A DNA stretch of 64,000 nucleotides from Olavius algarvensis associated proteobacterium Delta 3 (GCA_903231505.1 CAFBRK010000137.1:25397-89396), one strand, 5' to 3'. Counted from the stretch's first letter, positions 19,522-28,392 are shown. Made by a program: numbers and translations. The notes: generated by a model not told the origin, from the sequence alone.

Positions 19522-20190
19522 ATGATTGTTGCCGAGAAGAAGCCGATCCAGGAGATCATCGAAGAAATCAAGACCCACGACAGCGTCCTCATTTTAGGGT
19601 GCAACGAATGCGTGACGGTCTGTGAGGCCGGCGGGAAAAAGGAAGTCGGTGTCCTGGCCTCCGCCCTTCGGATGTACTTTCTCAACAAGGGACGGGATAT
19701 GCGCATCGACGAACACACCCTGGAGCGCCAGTGCGATCATGAGTACCTCGACGAGATCCGGGAAATGATCGATCAGTACGACGGGGTGGTGTCATTGGCC
19801 TGCGGGGTCGGCGTCCAGTTCACTGCAGAAAAGTACACCCAGAAGCCGATTTATCCCGGCGTCAACACCTTTTTCATGGGGGTAACCGAATCCCGTGGTG
19901 TCTGGACCGAGCGATGCCAGGGATGCGGTCAATGCATTCTGGCAAGTACCGGGGGTATTTGCCCCGTATCCCGGTGCGCCAAGCGCATTCTCAACGGACC
20001 CTGTGGCGGGTCCACCACCGGAAATTGCGAGATCAACAAGGATGTCGCCTGCGGCTGGCAGCTGATTATCGACAGGCTAAAGGCTCTCGGCCGCCTCGAT
20101 GAGTATGAAGAACTTGCCCCGATCAAGGACTGGTCTACCGACAGAGCCGGCGGACCGCGAAAAGTCGTAAGGGAGGACGTGCAGTCATGA
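19522..20190 (+). CDS. metV: MetV, zinc/Fe-S subunit of methylene-THF reductase
   Basis: 222 residues with AAGGAGG upstream. It has two Cys-rich parts: LGCNECVTVCEAGGKKEVG at the N-terminus and the C-terminal signature CQGCGQCILAS, CPVSRCAKRILNGPCGG and NCEI. MetV binds metal centres and couples MetF to electron carriers in acetogen complexes. It overlaps metF by 4 nt (ATGA), so the two are translationally coupled. All expected Cys are present, unlike the related frame-disrupted gene at 29815-30456. Confidence 0.92.
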   Translation: MIVAEKKPIQEIIEEIKTHDSVLILGCNECVTVCEAGGKKEVGVLASALRMYFLNKGRDMRIDEHTLERQCDHEYLDEIREMIDQYDGVVSLACGVGVQFTAEKYTQKPIYPGVNTFFMGVTESRGVWTERCQGCGQCILASTGGICPVSRCAKRILNGPCGGSTTGNCEINKDVACGWQLIIDRLKALGRLDEYEELAPIKDWSTDRAGGPRKVVREDVQS

Positions 20191-21119
20191 CAGCCAAAAC
20201 ACCGAGCCGACTGGAAAAGGTACTCGCCGCCGGTCATCTGGCCGTCACCTCAGAGTGCGGCCCGCCCCGGGGCAGCGACCCGGAGGTCATTGCCAAAAAG
20301 GCGGAAATGATCAAAGACTACGTGGATGCGGTAAACATTACGGACAATCAGACCTCCATGACACGCATGTGCAGCCTGGCGGCCTGCATCCGGCTGAAGC
20401 TCATGGGGCTGGATCCGGTACTTCAAATGGTGACCCGGGATCGAAACCGGATCGCGCTGCAGAGCGATATTCTGGGGGCGGCATCATTCGATATTCACAA
20501 CGTGCTCTGCCTTTCCGGCGACCACCAGAGTTTCGGGGATTGCGCCAACGGGCAAAACGTTCACGATATCGACTCGATGCAGCTTTTGCAGACCGTCAGG
20601 CTCATGCGGGATGATGGCAAGTTTCTTGGCGGGGACGATATCAAACGGCCGCCGCAGATGTTCGTGGGCGCTGCCGCCAATCCCTTTGCCGACCCTTTCG
20701 AAATCCGGGTGCCGCGTCTTGCCAAGAAGGTTAGCGCCGGGGCCGAATTCATCCAGACCCAGTGTATCTACAACCTGGACAAATTTGAACTCTGGATGAA
20801 GATGATGCGGGACCGCGGGCTCCATGAAAAGGTCTATATTCTGGCCGGTCTGACTCCGATGAAGTCGGCCGGTATGGCACGGTACATGAAAAAGCGGGTG
20901 CCGGGAATGGATGTTCCGGATGAGGTGGTGGATCGGATGGCCGCCGTGCCCAAGGAACAGCAGGCCCAGGAGGGCATTGATATCTGTGTCGAGGCTATCG
21001 AACGCCTCAAAGAGGTCGAAGGAGTGGCCGGGTTCCACGTCATGGCCATCGAATGGGAAGAAAAGGTGCCGGAGATCGTGGAACGAACGGGTTTGCATCC
21101 CAGACCAGCCGTTGATTAG
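20187..21119 (+). CDS. metF: Methylenetetrahydrofolate reductase
   Basis: 310 residues; the MetF partner of MetV. It shows SECGPPRGSDPEV at strand 1, VLQMVTRDRNRIALQSDILG with the folate/FAD contact residues, CLSGDHQSFGDC, AGAEFIQTQCIYNLDKFELW and LTPMKSAGMARYM. It reduces methylene-THF to methyl-THF, or the reverse during acetate oxidation. Its coupling with metV and the nearby Hdr genes points to an electron-confurcating or ferredoxin-linked reductase rather than a plain NADH enzyme; this is inferred from context and the Moorella MetFV-HdrABC-MvhD arrangement. Confidence 0.94.
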   Translation: MTAKTPSRLEKVLAAGHLAVTSECGPPRGSDPEVIAKKAEMIKDYVDAVNITDNQTSMTRMCSLAACIRLKLMGLDPVLQMVTRDRNRIALQSDILGAASFDIHNVLCLSGDHQSFGDCANGQNVHDIDSMQLLQTVRLMRDDGKFLGGDDIKRPPQMFVGAAANPFADPFEIRVPRLAKKVSAGAEFIQTQCIYNLDKFELWMKMMRDRGLHEKVYILAGLTPMKSAGMARYMKKRVPGMDVPDEVVDRMAAVPKEQQAQEGIDICVEAIERLKEVEGVAGFHVMAIEWEEKVPEIVERTGLHPRPAVD

Positions 21120-21215
21120 CCGTCCGCCGATGGCAAGGCGCGACACCCTGCACCAGCCGATTCATACGGATCAGTGATAACGCCCTCGGGCACCAAGACT
21201 ATAAAGGAGGCCTCC

Positions 21216-21605
21216 ATGAATGAAAAAAAACTTATCCTTGTTGTCGATGATGAGCCGGATTTCGCCGCGATTGTTCAAGGCAACCTGGAAAAAGAAGGCT
21301 TTGCCGTTGAGGTCGCCTACAACGGCGTGGAGGGTATGGAGAAAGTCCAGGCCAATCCTCCAGATGCCATCGTGCTCGACGTCATGATGCCGGAAAAAGA
21401 CGGATATGAAATGTGCAAGGAACTCAAGGACGATGAGCGATTCTGCGAGATACCGGTGTTGCTGCTCACCGCTGTGGCGTCCCATGTCACCTCCACCCGG
21501 TACACCCATGCCGATGGGATGAGTACCGAGGCCGACGACTACATCGCAAAGCCGGCATCAGCAGAGGATATTACCGCCAGTCTGAAACGGATGCTGACCG
21601 CCTGA
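21216..21605 (+). CDS. Stand-alone receiver domain protein
   Basis: 129 residues from the ATG at 21216 with ATAAAGGAGG upstream (a longer frame from 21174 lacks a site). CheY-like receiver: acidic pair VVDDEPD, phospho-acceptor Asp in IVLDVMMPEKDG, Thr/Ala in LLTAVASH and Lys in YIAKPAS. There is no output domain. It sits inside the Sec redox cluster between metF and the HdrCB-like gene, so it may be regulated with it or report through the kinases at 24248-27285. Confidence 0.9.
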   Translation: MNEKKLILVVDDEPDFAAIVQGNLEKEGFAVEVAYNGVEGMEKVQANPPDAIVLDVMMPEKDGYEMCKELKDDERFCEIPVLLLTAVASHVTSTRYTHADGMSTEADDYIAKPASAEDITASLKRMLTA

Positions 21606-21734
21606 TCCGGAGGCAGGAAGGTTCGACGGTCGATTCTGTTCCGTTCTTAATAACGGTGGGTTCACCGGATCGCCGGCCCCTCGCCGCCGTTGGCAGGTGG
21701 CCGAACCGCCAAGCCCCATGAGGTCATTGGGCGC

Positions 21735-21753
21735 GCGGTTATTCAATAACCGC
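21735..21753. promoter_or_regulatory. Perfect 19-nt palindrome upstream of the HdrCB-like gene
   Basis: GCGGTTATT-C-AATAACCGC, 9-bp arms around a single base, about 40 nt before the start at 21794. A second, looser inverted pair (GTTCACCGGATCG at 21660-21672 and CGATTCGGTGAAC at 21753-21765) flanks it. Could be an operator for a dimeric regulator or a transcript hairpin; no regulator can be named. Confidence 0.45.
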
Positions 21754-21793
21754 CGATTCGGTGAACGGCGCCACCCCTCTTGAGGAGAGGCAT

Positions 21794-23113
21794 ATGTCTT
21801 CGGAAGTCATAAAAATCAAAGGAAAACGTAAAAGCACGTTTAAAGACAAGGTCATGGACCTGCTGCCGGAAGGCGGGAACCTGAACCTCTGCCTGACCTG
21901 TGGCGTCTGCGCCTCGGGCTGCCCGGCCACAGGGCTGGAGGATATGGATCCCCGAAAGTTTCTTCGCATGGCGGCCCTCGGCATGGACGAAGAGCTTCTC
22001 AGCTCGAACTGGGCCTGGATGTGCACCATGTGCCAGCGGTGCATCTACGCGTGCCCCATGAAAATCGATATCCCGGCGCTGGTGTTCAATCTGCGGGGCA
22101 GTTGGCCGAAGGACAAACAGCCCAAAGGGATACGGGCCTCCTGTGAGATGGCGTTCAAGCATGAGACAATGAGTGCCATGGGGGCCTCGGAAGAAGATTT
22201 CCGGTTCGTGGTGGAAGACGTCCTCGAGGAATACCAGGAGTCCCAGCCGGAGTTCGCAGACATGCAGGCACCGTTGAACAAGGAGGGTTCCGAGTTCTTT
22301 TTGAACCAGAACTCCAGGGAGCCGGTTACGGAACCGGACGAGATGGTGCCCCTGTGGAAGATTCTACACCTGGCCGGTGCCGACTGGACCTACGGTACAA
22401 AGGGCTGGGCCGCGGAAAATTACTGCCTGTTCTGTGCAGACACCAAAATGTGGGAACAAAACGTGCGGGTCAAAGCCGAAGCGGTGGATGCCCTGGGCTG
22501 TAAGTACTGGCTCAACACCGAATGAGGGCACGAATTCTTTTCAGTCCGGGTCGGACTGACCAAATTCAACATTCCCCACAATTTTGAAGTGATCAGCATC
22601 ATCGAGCTATACGCCCGCTGGATTCGGGAAGGAAAACTGAAGCCAAACCCCGAGTGGAACAACGACCTGAAACTCAAGTTCACGGTTCAGGACCCCTGCC
22701 AGCTGGTCCGAAAATCCCTGGGGGATCCCATTGCCGAAGATCTACGGTTTATCACCAAAAGCGTCGTGGGTGAGGAGAACTTCGTCGATATGCAACCCAA
22801 CCGGTCCAACAACTTCTGCTGCGGCGGGGGCGGCGGATTCCTCCAGTCCGGATTTCCAGAAGCCAGACGGTACTATGGCCGACTCAAATTCGAACAGGTG
22901 ATGGAAACCGGAGCGGACTATTGCATCACCCCCTGTCACAACTGCCATGCCCAGATTCACGATATTCAAGAACATTATGGCGGAGCATACCATTGCGTTC
23001 ATATCTGGACCCTGCTGTGTCTGTCCCTTGGGGTTCTGGGGCCCAACGAGAGAGAATATTTAGGGGACGAGCTGAAAGAGGTATGGGTATTCCACCCCGA
23101 ATCGGGAATGTGA
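21794..23113 (+). CDS. Fused HdrC-HdrB-like Fe-S protein, selenoprotein (Sec244)
   Basis: 439 residues with TGA at 22523-22525 read as Sec. The start at 21794 has GAGGAG upstream. The N-terminal HdrC-like part has two 4Fe-4S motifs (CLTCGVCASGCPATG, CTMCQRCIYACPM). The C-terminal part is HdrB/HdrD-like: a first CCG-type half (YCLFCADTK, then WLNTE-U-GHEFF, where relatives read ECGH) and a second complete half with DPCQLVRK, NNFCCGGGGGFLQ and TPCHNCHAQIH. TGA therefore falls on a probable cluster-ligand Cys. Downstream lies the best SECIS-like hairpin of the window. It likely completes the Hdr module, delivering electrons to a disulfide-like or other acceptor. Two separate ORFs would each be incomplete. 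Confidence 0.9.
22541..22559 (+). promoter_or_regulatory. Putative SECIS element in the HdrCB-like gene
   Basis: TCAGTCC (22541-22547), loop GGGTC, GGACTGA (22553-22559): a perfect 7-bp stem starting 15 nt after the UGA, with GGUC in the loop. It closely fits the E. coli-type bacterial SECIS model. Confidence 0.75.
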
Positions 23114-23122
23114 GGTAGTGAA

Positions 23123-23179
23123 AATGCCTAAAGTGCCTGAAATGGATACGTTTGTTTATTTCAGGCATTTTAGGCAATT
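23123..23179 (+). terminator. Long inverted repeat after the HdrCB-like gene
   Basis: Left arm 23123-23143 (AATGCCTAAAGTGCCTGAAA...) and right arm 23158-23179 form a near-perfect stem of about 20 bp with a 14-nt loop, ten nt after the stop. It is AT-rich with an ATAATTTTA tail, so it is a plausible end of the Sec operon transcript. Confidence 0.6.
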
Positions 23180-23220
23180 ATAATTTTAGGCATTACTGGT
23201 CGAAGCCGATTCAACACGGG

Positions 23221-23308
23221 CAAACCGGCCAACGGGCAAACCGGCCAACGGGCAAACGGGCCAACCGGCCAACCGGCAAACCGGCAAACCGGCCAACGGG
23301 CCAACGGA
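23221..23308 (+). repeat. 8-bp tandem repeat array in the aroE leader
   Basis: Eleven consecutive 8-nt units of CMAACSGG (CAAACCGG, CCAACGGG, CAAACGGG, CCAACCGG, and so on) with no length slips. It ends 6 nt before the aroE ATG, where no Shine-Dalgarno is visible. Same family as 5761-5807 and 28562-28657. Confidence 0.9.
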
Positions 23309-23314
23309 TCAACC

Positions 23315-24133
23315 ATGAAAGTCTACTGTATCCTCAGCGACGAGCGGGCCTATCGATCCCGGTCTCCGACCATTTTTTCAACCGTGTTGAATCGGGCCGG
23401 AATAAAAGGCGCCTACGTACCGTTCATGGTCGCGCCGGAAGATCTGGGGCGGGCGATTCAAAGCCTGCGCGTCCTCAACATCGCCGGAGCCAATGTCACC
23501 GTTCCGTATAAAGAGTCCGTCATCCCCTACCTGGACGTTCTGTCCGAGGGCGCCAACATCATCGGCGCCATCAATACCATTGTCTGCAGCAGGGATACCC
23601 TGAAAGGATACAATACCAACGCCATCGGGTTCATGGATGCCCTCCAGCATGCCGATTTCGACGTGACCGGCTCCCGCGCCCTGGTATTCGGAACTGGAGG
23701 CGCGGCCAAGGCGGTGGTCTTTATCCTCAACTGGCTTCGGTCCGAAGCCGTCTACGTGGTTGGGAGACATGAGGGCCGCACATCCGGGATTGTCGAGCAG
23801 TTCGGCGGAGAGGCGACCGCCATGGATCGGCTTGCCGAAGAAGCGATCCGAGCAGACATTCTTGTGAATGCAACTTCCGCTTCCAGCCCTGACGAGGCGC
23901 CGAAGCTGGCAGAGTTGGTGTCGCAATTAAGTGTACCGGGGTGCCGGCTGATGTTGGATCTCAATTATGGACGGGAAGAAAATTTCTGGCGAGAATGGGC
24001 AAACCGCCATCGCGTCGATTTCATGGACGGACTATTGCCGCTGGCATATCAGGCCCGCCGAACGTTCGCCCTCTGGACCGGGATGCAAGTCCCACCCGAG
24101 GAGTTTATCGACGCCCTCGGCAATGGCAAATAA
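23315..24133 (+). CDS. aroE: Shikimate dehydrogenase
   Basis: 272 residues, normal AroE length. It reduces 3-dehydroshikimate to shikimate with NADPH. Visible motifs: SRSPTIFSTVLN (substrate Ser), ANVTVPYKESV with the catalytic Lys, INTIV, YNTNAIGFMDAL and the nucleotide fold FGTGGAAKAVV, with GLLPLAYQAR near the C-terminus. The ATG follows directly on the octamer repeat array and lacks a clear ribosome site, which is unusual. It is probably a separate unit from the upstream redox cluster, given the strong hairpin between them. Confidence 0.93.
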   Translation: MKVYCILSDERAYRSRSPTIFSTVLNRAGIKGAYVPFMVAPEDLGRAIQSLRVLNIAGANVTVPYKESVIPYLDVLSEGANIIGAINTIVCSRDTLKGYNTNAIGFMDALQHADFDVTGSRALVFGTGGAAKAVVFILNWLRSEAVYVVGRHEGRTSGIVEQFGGEATAMDRLAEEAIRADILVNATSASSPDEAPKLAELVSQLSVPGCRLMLDLNYGREENFWREWANRHRVDFMDGLLPLAYQARRTFALWTGMQVPPEEFIDALGNGK

Positions 24134-24247
24134 TTCTGTGTGTCATGACTAGCGCTCTTAGATGAGCATCTCAAGATCAACGGTCGACTCTGGAGACGAT
24201 CAGAATCCGCGCCCACATTGACCGGTTGACGGAAAGAATGATAACTA

Positions 24248-25762
24248 ATGGCATTGGATACCCTAACAGATAAAATCGCCATGTACAGCGATCGGGAAAA
24301 GGAATACCTGCTCAAAGCCGTCAGCGCGTTTCGCCGACGGCTTATCGTAGTGTCGCAGGATTTTAAGATCCTTGCGGCAAATTGTTCCGATGAGCCGGGG
24401 GTCGACAGCACGCTCGTCGGCAAGCACTGCCACAAAGTGTTCTACGATTGTGACGAGCCCTGCGAGATCTGTGCGGCCAAGGAATGTATCCAAAGCGGAC
24501 GTCCAACCCTGCGATCCAAATCGGATCATCCCCCCGATGATGAGGTGGTGCCCTGTTTTTATGCCTATCCAATCGTCTCCGAAGGCGTGATCGAGGCGGT
24601 GGTCAGCATGGATTTTGATCTGCCCACCCGTGGCGAGATCGAAGAAAAACTCCAGCGCACCAATGCGTTCCTCCGGAATCTAATCCTCAGTGCTGTTGAC
24701 GGTGTCATTGCCGCAGATAAAAACGGTAAAATTATCATCTTCAATGACACAGCTGCTGAAGTGTTCGGGTATGAGGTCGAAGAAGCCCTCTCCACTCTGA
24801 ATATCACTGATATCTACCCCGACAACCTGGAATTCCAGGTGATGCGGGAGATGCGCAGTGAGGCTTACGGAGGTAAAGGCAAGCTGCGATCCTACCAGGT
24901 GGATGTCGTCAGCAAGGGTGGGGAGCGGATTCCCATCAGTCTTAACGCGGCAATTGTCTACGAAGGGCAAAAAGAGATCGCCACCATCGGGTTTTTCCAT
25001 GACATGCGAGAGAGCCTCCGGATGAAATCGGACCTCGAAAAGACCCAGCTTCAACTTCTGCAATCCGAGAAGATGGCCTCACTTGGGAAGCTGGCCGCCG
25101 GCGTCGCCCATCAGCTGAACAATCCCATCGGCGGCATCACGCTCTTTACCAAGCTGGTGCTGGAAGAGTACGACCTTGAAGAAGGGGTCCAGGAAGATCT
25201 CCATCGCGTGCTCCAGGATGCCGAGCGCTGTCGGGATACGGTCAAGGAACTGCTCGAGTTTACAAGGCAGACCCGACAACTCATGCGGCCCCACGACATC
25301 AATCAAGCCATCTCGCGCACGCTCTTTCTCCTGGAGAACCAGACGCTGTTTCATAACATTGATATTCAGAGGGAACTGGCCTCAGGGCTGCCACAGGTGA
25401 CCAGCGATATCCAGCAGCTCAATCACCTGTTTATGAACATAATCCTGAATGCCGCCCAGGCGATGGACGGCAGGGGTCGGCTGCTCGTGAGAACTTGGTT
25501 TTCGGAGGAGGATGGGTCGCTTCTTATCGAGATTGCAGATTCCGGGCCCGGTATCCCCGAAGACATTCTTCCCCAGATCTTCGATCCATTTTTTACTACA
25601 AAGGACGAGGGAGAGGGGACCGGACTGGGCCTCAGCCTGGCCTATGGCATCGTGGAGAATCACGGGGGCAAGCTACGGGCCGAAAACAGCTCCGAAGGGG
25701 GCAGCCGTTTTATCATCGAGCTACCCGTGGCCCAAAAACCGACTTCAGGGGATAATTTATGA
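24248..25762 (+). CDS. PAS-containing sensor histidine kinase with Cys-rich N-terminus
   Basis: 504 residues. The N-terminal PAS-like sensor (about 20-125) carries clustered Cys ([21 protein letters not shown]). A second PAS follows (about 140-260; [15 protein letters not shown]). The dimerisation helix has H-box [12 protein letters not shown] (about 288), then an HATPase_c with [20 protein letters not shown] and [12 protein letters not shown]. No membrane segment, so it is cytoplasmic. It overlaps the next kinase gene by 4 nt. The Cys cluster could bind an Fe-S cluster or react with sulfide or redox agents; that is inference. Confidence 0.9.
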   Translation: MALDTLTDKIAMYSDREKEYLLKAVSAFRRRLIVVSQDFKILAANCSDEPGVDSTLVGKHCHKVFYDCDEPCEICAAKECIQSGRPTLRSKSDHPPDDEVVPCFYAYPIVSEGVIEAVVSMDFDLPTRGEIEEKLQRTNAFLRNLILSAVDGVIAADKNGKIIIFNDTAAEVFGYEVEEALSTLNITDIYPDNLEFQVMREMRSEAYGGKGKLRSYQVDVVSKGGERIPISLNAAIVYEGQKEIATIGFFHDMRESLRMKSDLEKTQLQLLQSEKMASLGKLAAGVAHQLNNPIGGITLFTKLVLEEYDLEEGVQEDLHRVLQDAERCRDTVKELLEFTRQTRQLMRPHDINQAISRTLFLLENQTLFHNIDIQRELASGLPQVTSDIQQLNHLFMNIILNAAQAMDGRGRLLVRTWFSEEDGSLLIEIADSGPGIPEDILPQIFDPFFTTKDEGEGTGLGLSLAYGIVENHGGKLRAENSSEGGSRFIIELPVAQKPTSGDNL

Positions 25763-27285
25763 ATGAGCAACCGGCACAGGAGACCACAGAACCGATTCAC
25801 GTGATGGTCGTTGACGATGAGAGGGACATTCGGGATGGTTCCAAACGGATCCTGACCCGGGCCGGGTATGAGGTCGTGCTTGCCAGCAACGGCAATGAAG
25901 CTCTGGATTTGCTGACGTCCGAGCCGGTGTCCATTGTCCTGCTGGATCTGAAGATGCCGGGGATCGACGGTATGGACGTCCTCGAACGGATCAATCGTGA
26001 TTTCCCCTCAATCCTGGTCATCGTCATCACCGGGTTTGCCACTGTGGAAACAGCCATCGAAGCCATGAAGCAGAGCGCTTACGACTTCATACCCAAACCC
26101 TTTGAACCGGATCAGCTGAGAATCGTGGTGAACCGTGCCGCCGACAAACTGCGACTGACCTGGGAGCGGGAACGCCTGGAGAAAGAGCGCCAAGGCATGC
26201 TGCTCGATCTGGATACTGAAAAAACGCGGCTCCGGACCATTCTGGAGGTGTTGCCAAACGGCGTGGTGGTTACCAATGCCGAGGGGAAGGTGGTGCTCAT
26301 GAACATGGCGTTTCGGCGGCATCTGAATCTGCCCGTCGGCCGTAGTCTTGGAGATCCGCTGGAAGACTATATCCCGGACGCTGAATTATGCGAGCTTGTC
26401 CGGGACATTTCCTGGGGTAAGTACGTCGACTTTGATGACATCCCTTTTGTGGAGTTCAGCCCCTTCGAAGAGAGGCATCTGATGGCCCGTGGGCAGCCGG
26501 TCCTGGGAGAACGAAAAGAGTGCCTCGGCGCGGTACTGAACATCGTGGACATCTCCGGATTGAAAGTATTGGATCAGCTAAAGTCGGATTTCATTGCCAA
26601 AGTATCCCATGAACTGCGGTCACCCCTGGCGACCATCCATGAACAGCTGGCCCATGTATTGAACGACATGGTCGACGAGGTATACAAGGACGATCAACAT
26701 ATCTTGCTGCGGGCCAAGGAAAAAACATCCGGACTGATATCGCTGATTGGAGATCTTCTGGATCTATCCCGCATTGAAGAGGGCGTCATTTGCCATGAGC
26801 CTCAACGGGTGGAGGTCGGTGATTTGCTATCCAACATCGTCGAGTTCATGGATACCCGTGCCGCCTCAAAAGGGCTCAAACTTGACCTGGACCTGCCGGC
26901 AAGCCCCCTCCCAGCCATTACCGCCGATCCCATCGGAGTCGAAAGTATTTTCGGCAACCTCATCAGCAATGCCATCAATTACACCCCGGATGGCGGACAC
27001 ATCCAAGTTAGTGGCGACATGACCGGACTGAACATTCGCGTCCGGATACAGGATACCGGTTTCGGGATCGAAGAAAAATATCTGGAGAAGATCTTCGAAC
27101 GGTTTTACCGCGTGAAAAACGATAAAACCCGATTTATTACCGGCACCGGCCTGGGGTTGCCGATTGTCAAAGGGCTGGTGGATTCCTTGGGCGGAAGGAT
27201 CTCTGTGGATAGCGAACCGGGGAAGGGGACGACGTTCGAGGTTCTGCTGCCGGTTGACTCGCAGGGACCGCCGCCGGCAGACTAG
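25759..27285 (+). CDS. Hybrid receiver-PAS-histidine kinase
   Basis: 508 residues. The receiver comes first (about 12-130): VVDDERDIRDG, Asp in IVLLDLKMPGIDG, Lys in FIPKPF. A coiled linker rich in Glu/Arg and a PAS domain (about 150-260) follow, then HisKA with FIAKVSHELRSPLA and an HATPase domain with NLISNAINYTPDGG, DTGFGIEE and GTGLGLPIVKGL. It is translationally coupled to the preceding kinase, which may phosphorylate its receiver. Cytoplasmic; it lies between the Sec redox cluster and the siroheme protein. Target genes unknown. Confidence 0.9.
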   Translation: MNEQPAQETTEPIHVMVVDDERDIRDGSKRILTRAGYEVVLASNGNEALDLLTSEPVSIVLLDLKMPGIDGMDVLERINRDFPSILVIVITGFATVETAIEAMKQSAYDFIPKPFEPDQLRIVVNRAADKLRLTWERERLEKERQGMLLDLDTEKTRLRTILEVLPNGVVVTNAEGKVVLMNMAFRRHLNLPVGRSLGDPLEDYIPDAELCELVRDISWGKYVDFDDIPFVEFSPFEERHLMARGQPVLGERKECLGAVLNIVDISGLKVLDQLKSDFIAKVSHELRSPLATIHEQLAHVLNDMVDEVYKDDQHILLRAKEKTSGLISLIGDLLDLSRIEEGVICHEPQRVEVGDLLSNIVEFMDTRAASKGLKLDLDLPASPLPAITADPIGVESIFGNLISNAINYTPDGGHIQVSGDMTGLNIRVRIQDTGFGIEEKYLEKIFERFYRVKNDKTRFITGTGLGLPIVKGLVDSLGGRISVDSEPGKGTTFEVLLPVDSQGPPPAD

Positions 27286-27579
27286 CCCGAATGTGGGATG
27301 AATTCGGTTCCGCATCCGAGCAACAACAAGCGCTATCTGGAATGGAGCTCCGATGCGCCTATCTGCCCTCCTGCCAGTTTTCCAACCTTCCGATTAACAA
27401 ATTGGACATATTATGGATCCAGGTCAAAGCGGCCGGGCGATTGCATCGTTATGTTACATGTCGCATGTTAATTGAGTCGTCACCGTCATCGGTGATGCCA
27501 AACGTCAGAAGCCCGTTGCGATGGCTGTCGGACAACAGTATTAATAGAAGACCAACTGTTTGACGATCAAGTGAACCAT
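27286..27579. other. Intergenic, no gene seen
   Basis: About 290 nt with only a small TCACCG-TCAT-CGGTGA hairpin near 27479-27494. Presumably promoter region of the siroheme protein gene. Confidence 0.35.
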
Positions 27580-28392
27580 ATGAAAACCATGGAATGGACA
27601 CCGGAAGCTGAAGCGTCAATCAAAAAAGTACCATTCTTCGTTAGAAAGAAAGTCCGCAGGCGGGTGGAAGCTGAGGCTTCGGATGCCGGCAAGACCATCG
27701 TTGGTCTGGCCGATGTCAAAGCGACGCAGAAACGCTATCTGGGCCGGATGGCGTCGGAGATGAAAGGGTATCAGCTGGATGCCTGCTTTGGCCCCAGTGG
27801 ATGCCCGAATCGTGCCCTTCGGGCCGACACCCTGGTGGAACGGCTTGAGGGCCGTTTGAGGGAGGCAGATCTGTTGAATTTTCTAAAACAGGAAGTGGGG
27901 GAGAATCTCAAGTTTCACCACGAGTTCCGAGTGACAGTGGCCGAATGCCCCAATGCCTGTTCCCAGCCCCAGATCAAAGACCTGGGAATAATCGGGGCAT
28001 CCGTTCCGGCAGTCACCGAAGAACCCTGTTCCGGGTGCGACGCCTGTACCGAAATCTGCCCGGATGATGCCATCCGGTTAAACACCGATGACGCCACCGC
28101 TGAGATTGAGGGCGCCCGTTGCCTGGTTTGCGGAAAATGTATCGGTGTCTGCCCAACCGGGACCCTTGTCGAGAATCGGAGCGGCTACCGCGTCTTGTTG
28201 GGTGGGAAACTGGGTCGCCATCCAAGATTGGCTGAGCCATTGCCCGGGATACACACTGAGGAAGACGTTCTCGATATCCTGGCAGCGTGCCTCGAATTTT
28301 ATAAGCAGACCAGCCGTGGCGGACAACGGTTTGCGGATATCTTCCGGCCGGAAGATTTTCAGAGATTTGTGGAAAGGTTTGGGAAGCGTTAG
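27580..28392 (+). CDS. Small siroheme [4Fe-4S] reductase with PCP_red-like N-terminus and ferredoxin domain
   Basis: About 270 residues (start uncertain: ATG at 27580 or 27589, GTG at 27571). Residues 1-35 (EWTPEAEASIKKVPFFVRKK) match the domain found at the end of light-independent protochlorophyllide reductase. Next come the siroheme ligands in the sulfite-reductase order: CFGPSGC (C-x5-C), then ECPNACSQPQIKDLG (C-x3-C). A two-cluster ferredoxin insert follows (CSGCDACTEICP, CLVCGKCIGVCP). This resembles the small single-chain anaerobic sulfite reductase-like proteins. Substrate may be sulfite, nitrite or unknown. Confidence is good on cofactors, low on substrate. Confidence 0.85.
   Translation: MKTMEWTPEAEASIKKVPFFVRKKVRRRVEAEASDAGKTIVGLADVKATQKRYLGRMASEMKGYQLDACFGPSGCPNRALRADTLVERLEGRLREADLLNFLKQEVGENLKFHHEFRVTVAECPNACSQPQIKDLGIIGASVPAVTEEPCSGCDACTEICPDDAIRLNTDDATAEIEGARCLVCGKCIGVCPTGTLVENRSGYRVLLGGKLGRHPRLAEPLPGIHTEEDVLDILAACLEFYKQTSRGGQRFADIFRPEDFQRFVERFGKR

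Noticed and set aside
23221..23308. CRISPR array
   Set aside because: The repeat unit is 8 nt with no spacers, and no cas genes are nearby.
23152..23511. Protein-coding ORF across the octamer array
   Set aside because: It only translates the repeat and then overlaps aroE out of frame; no ribosome site.
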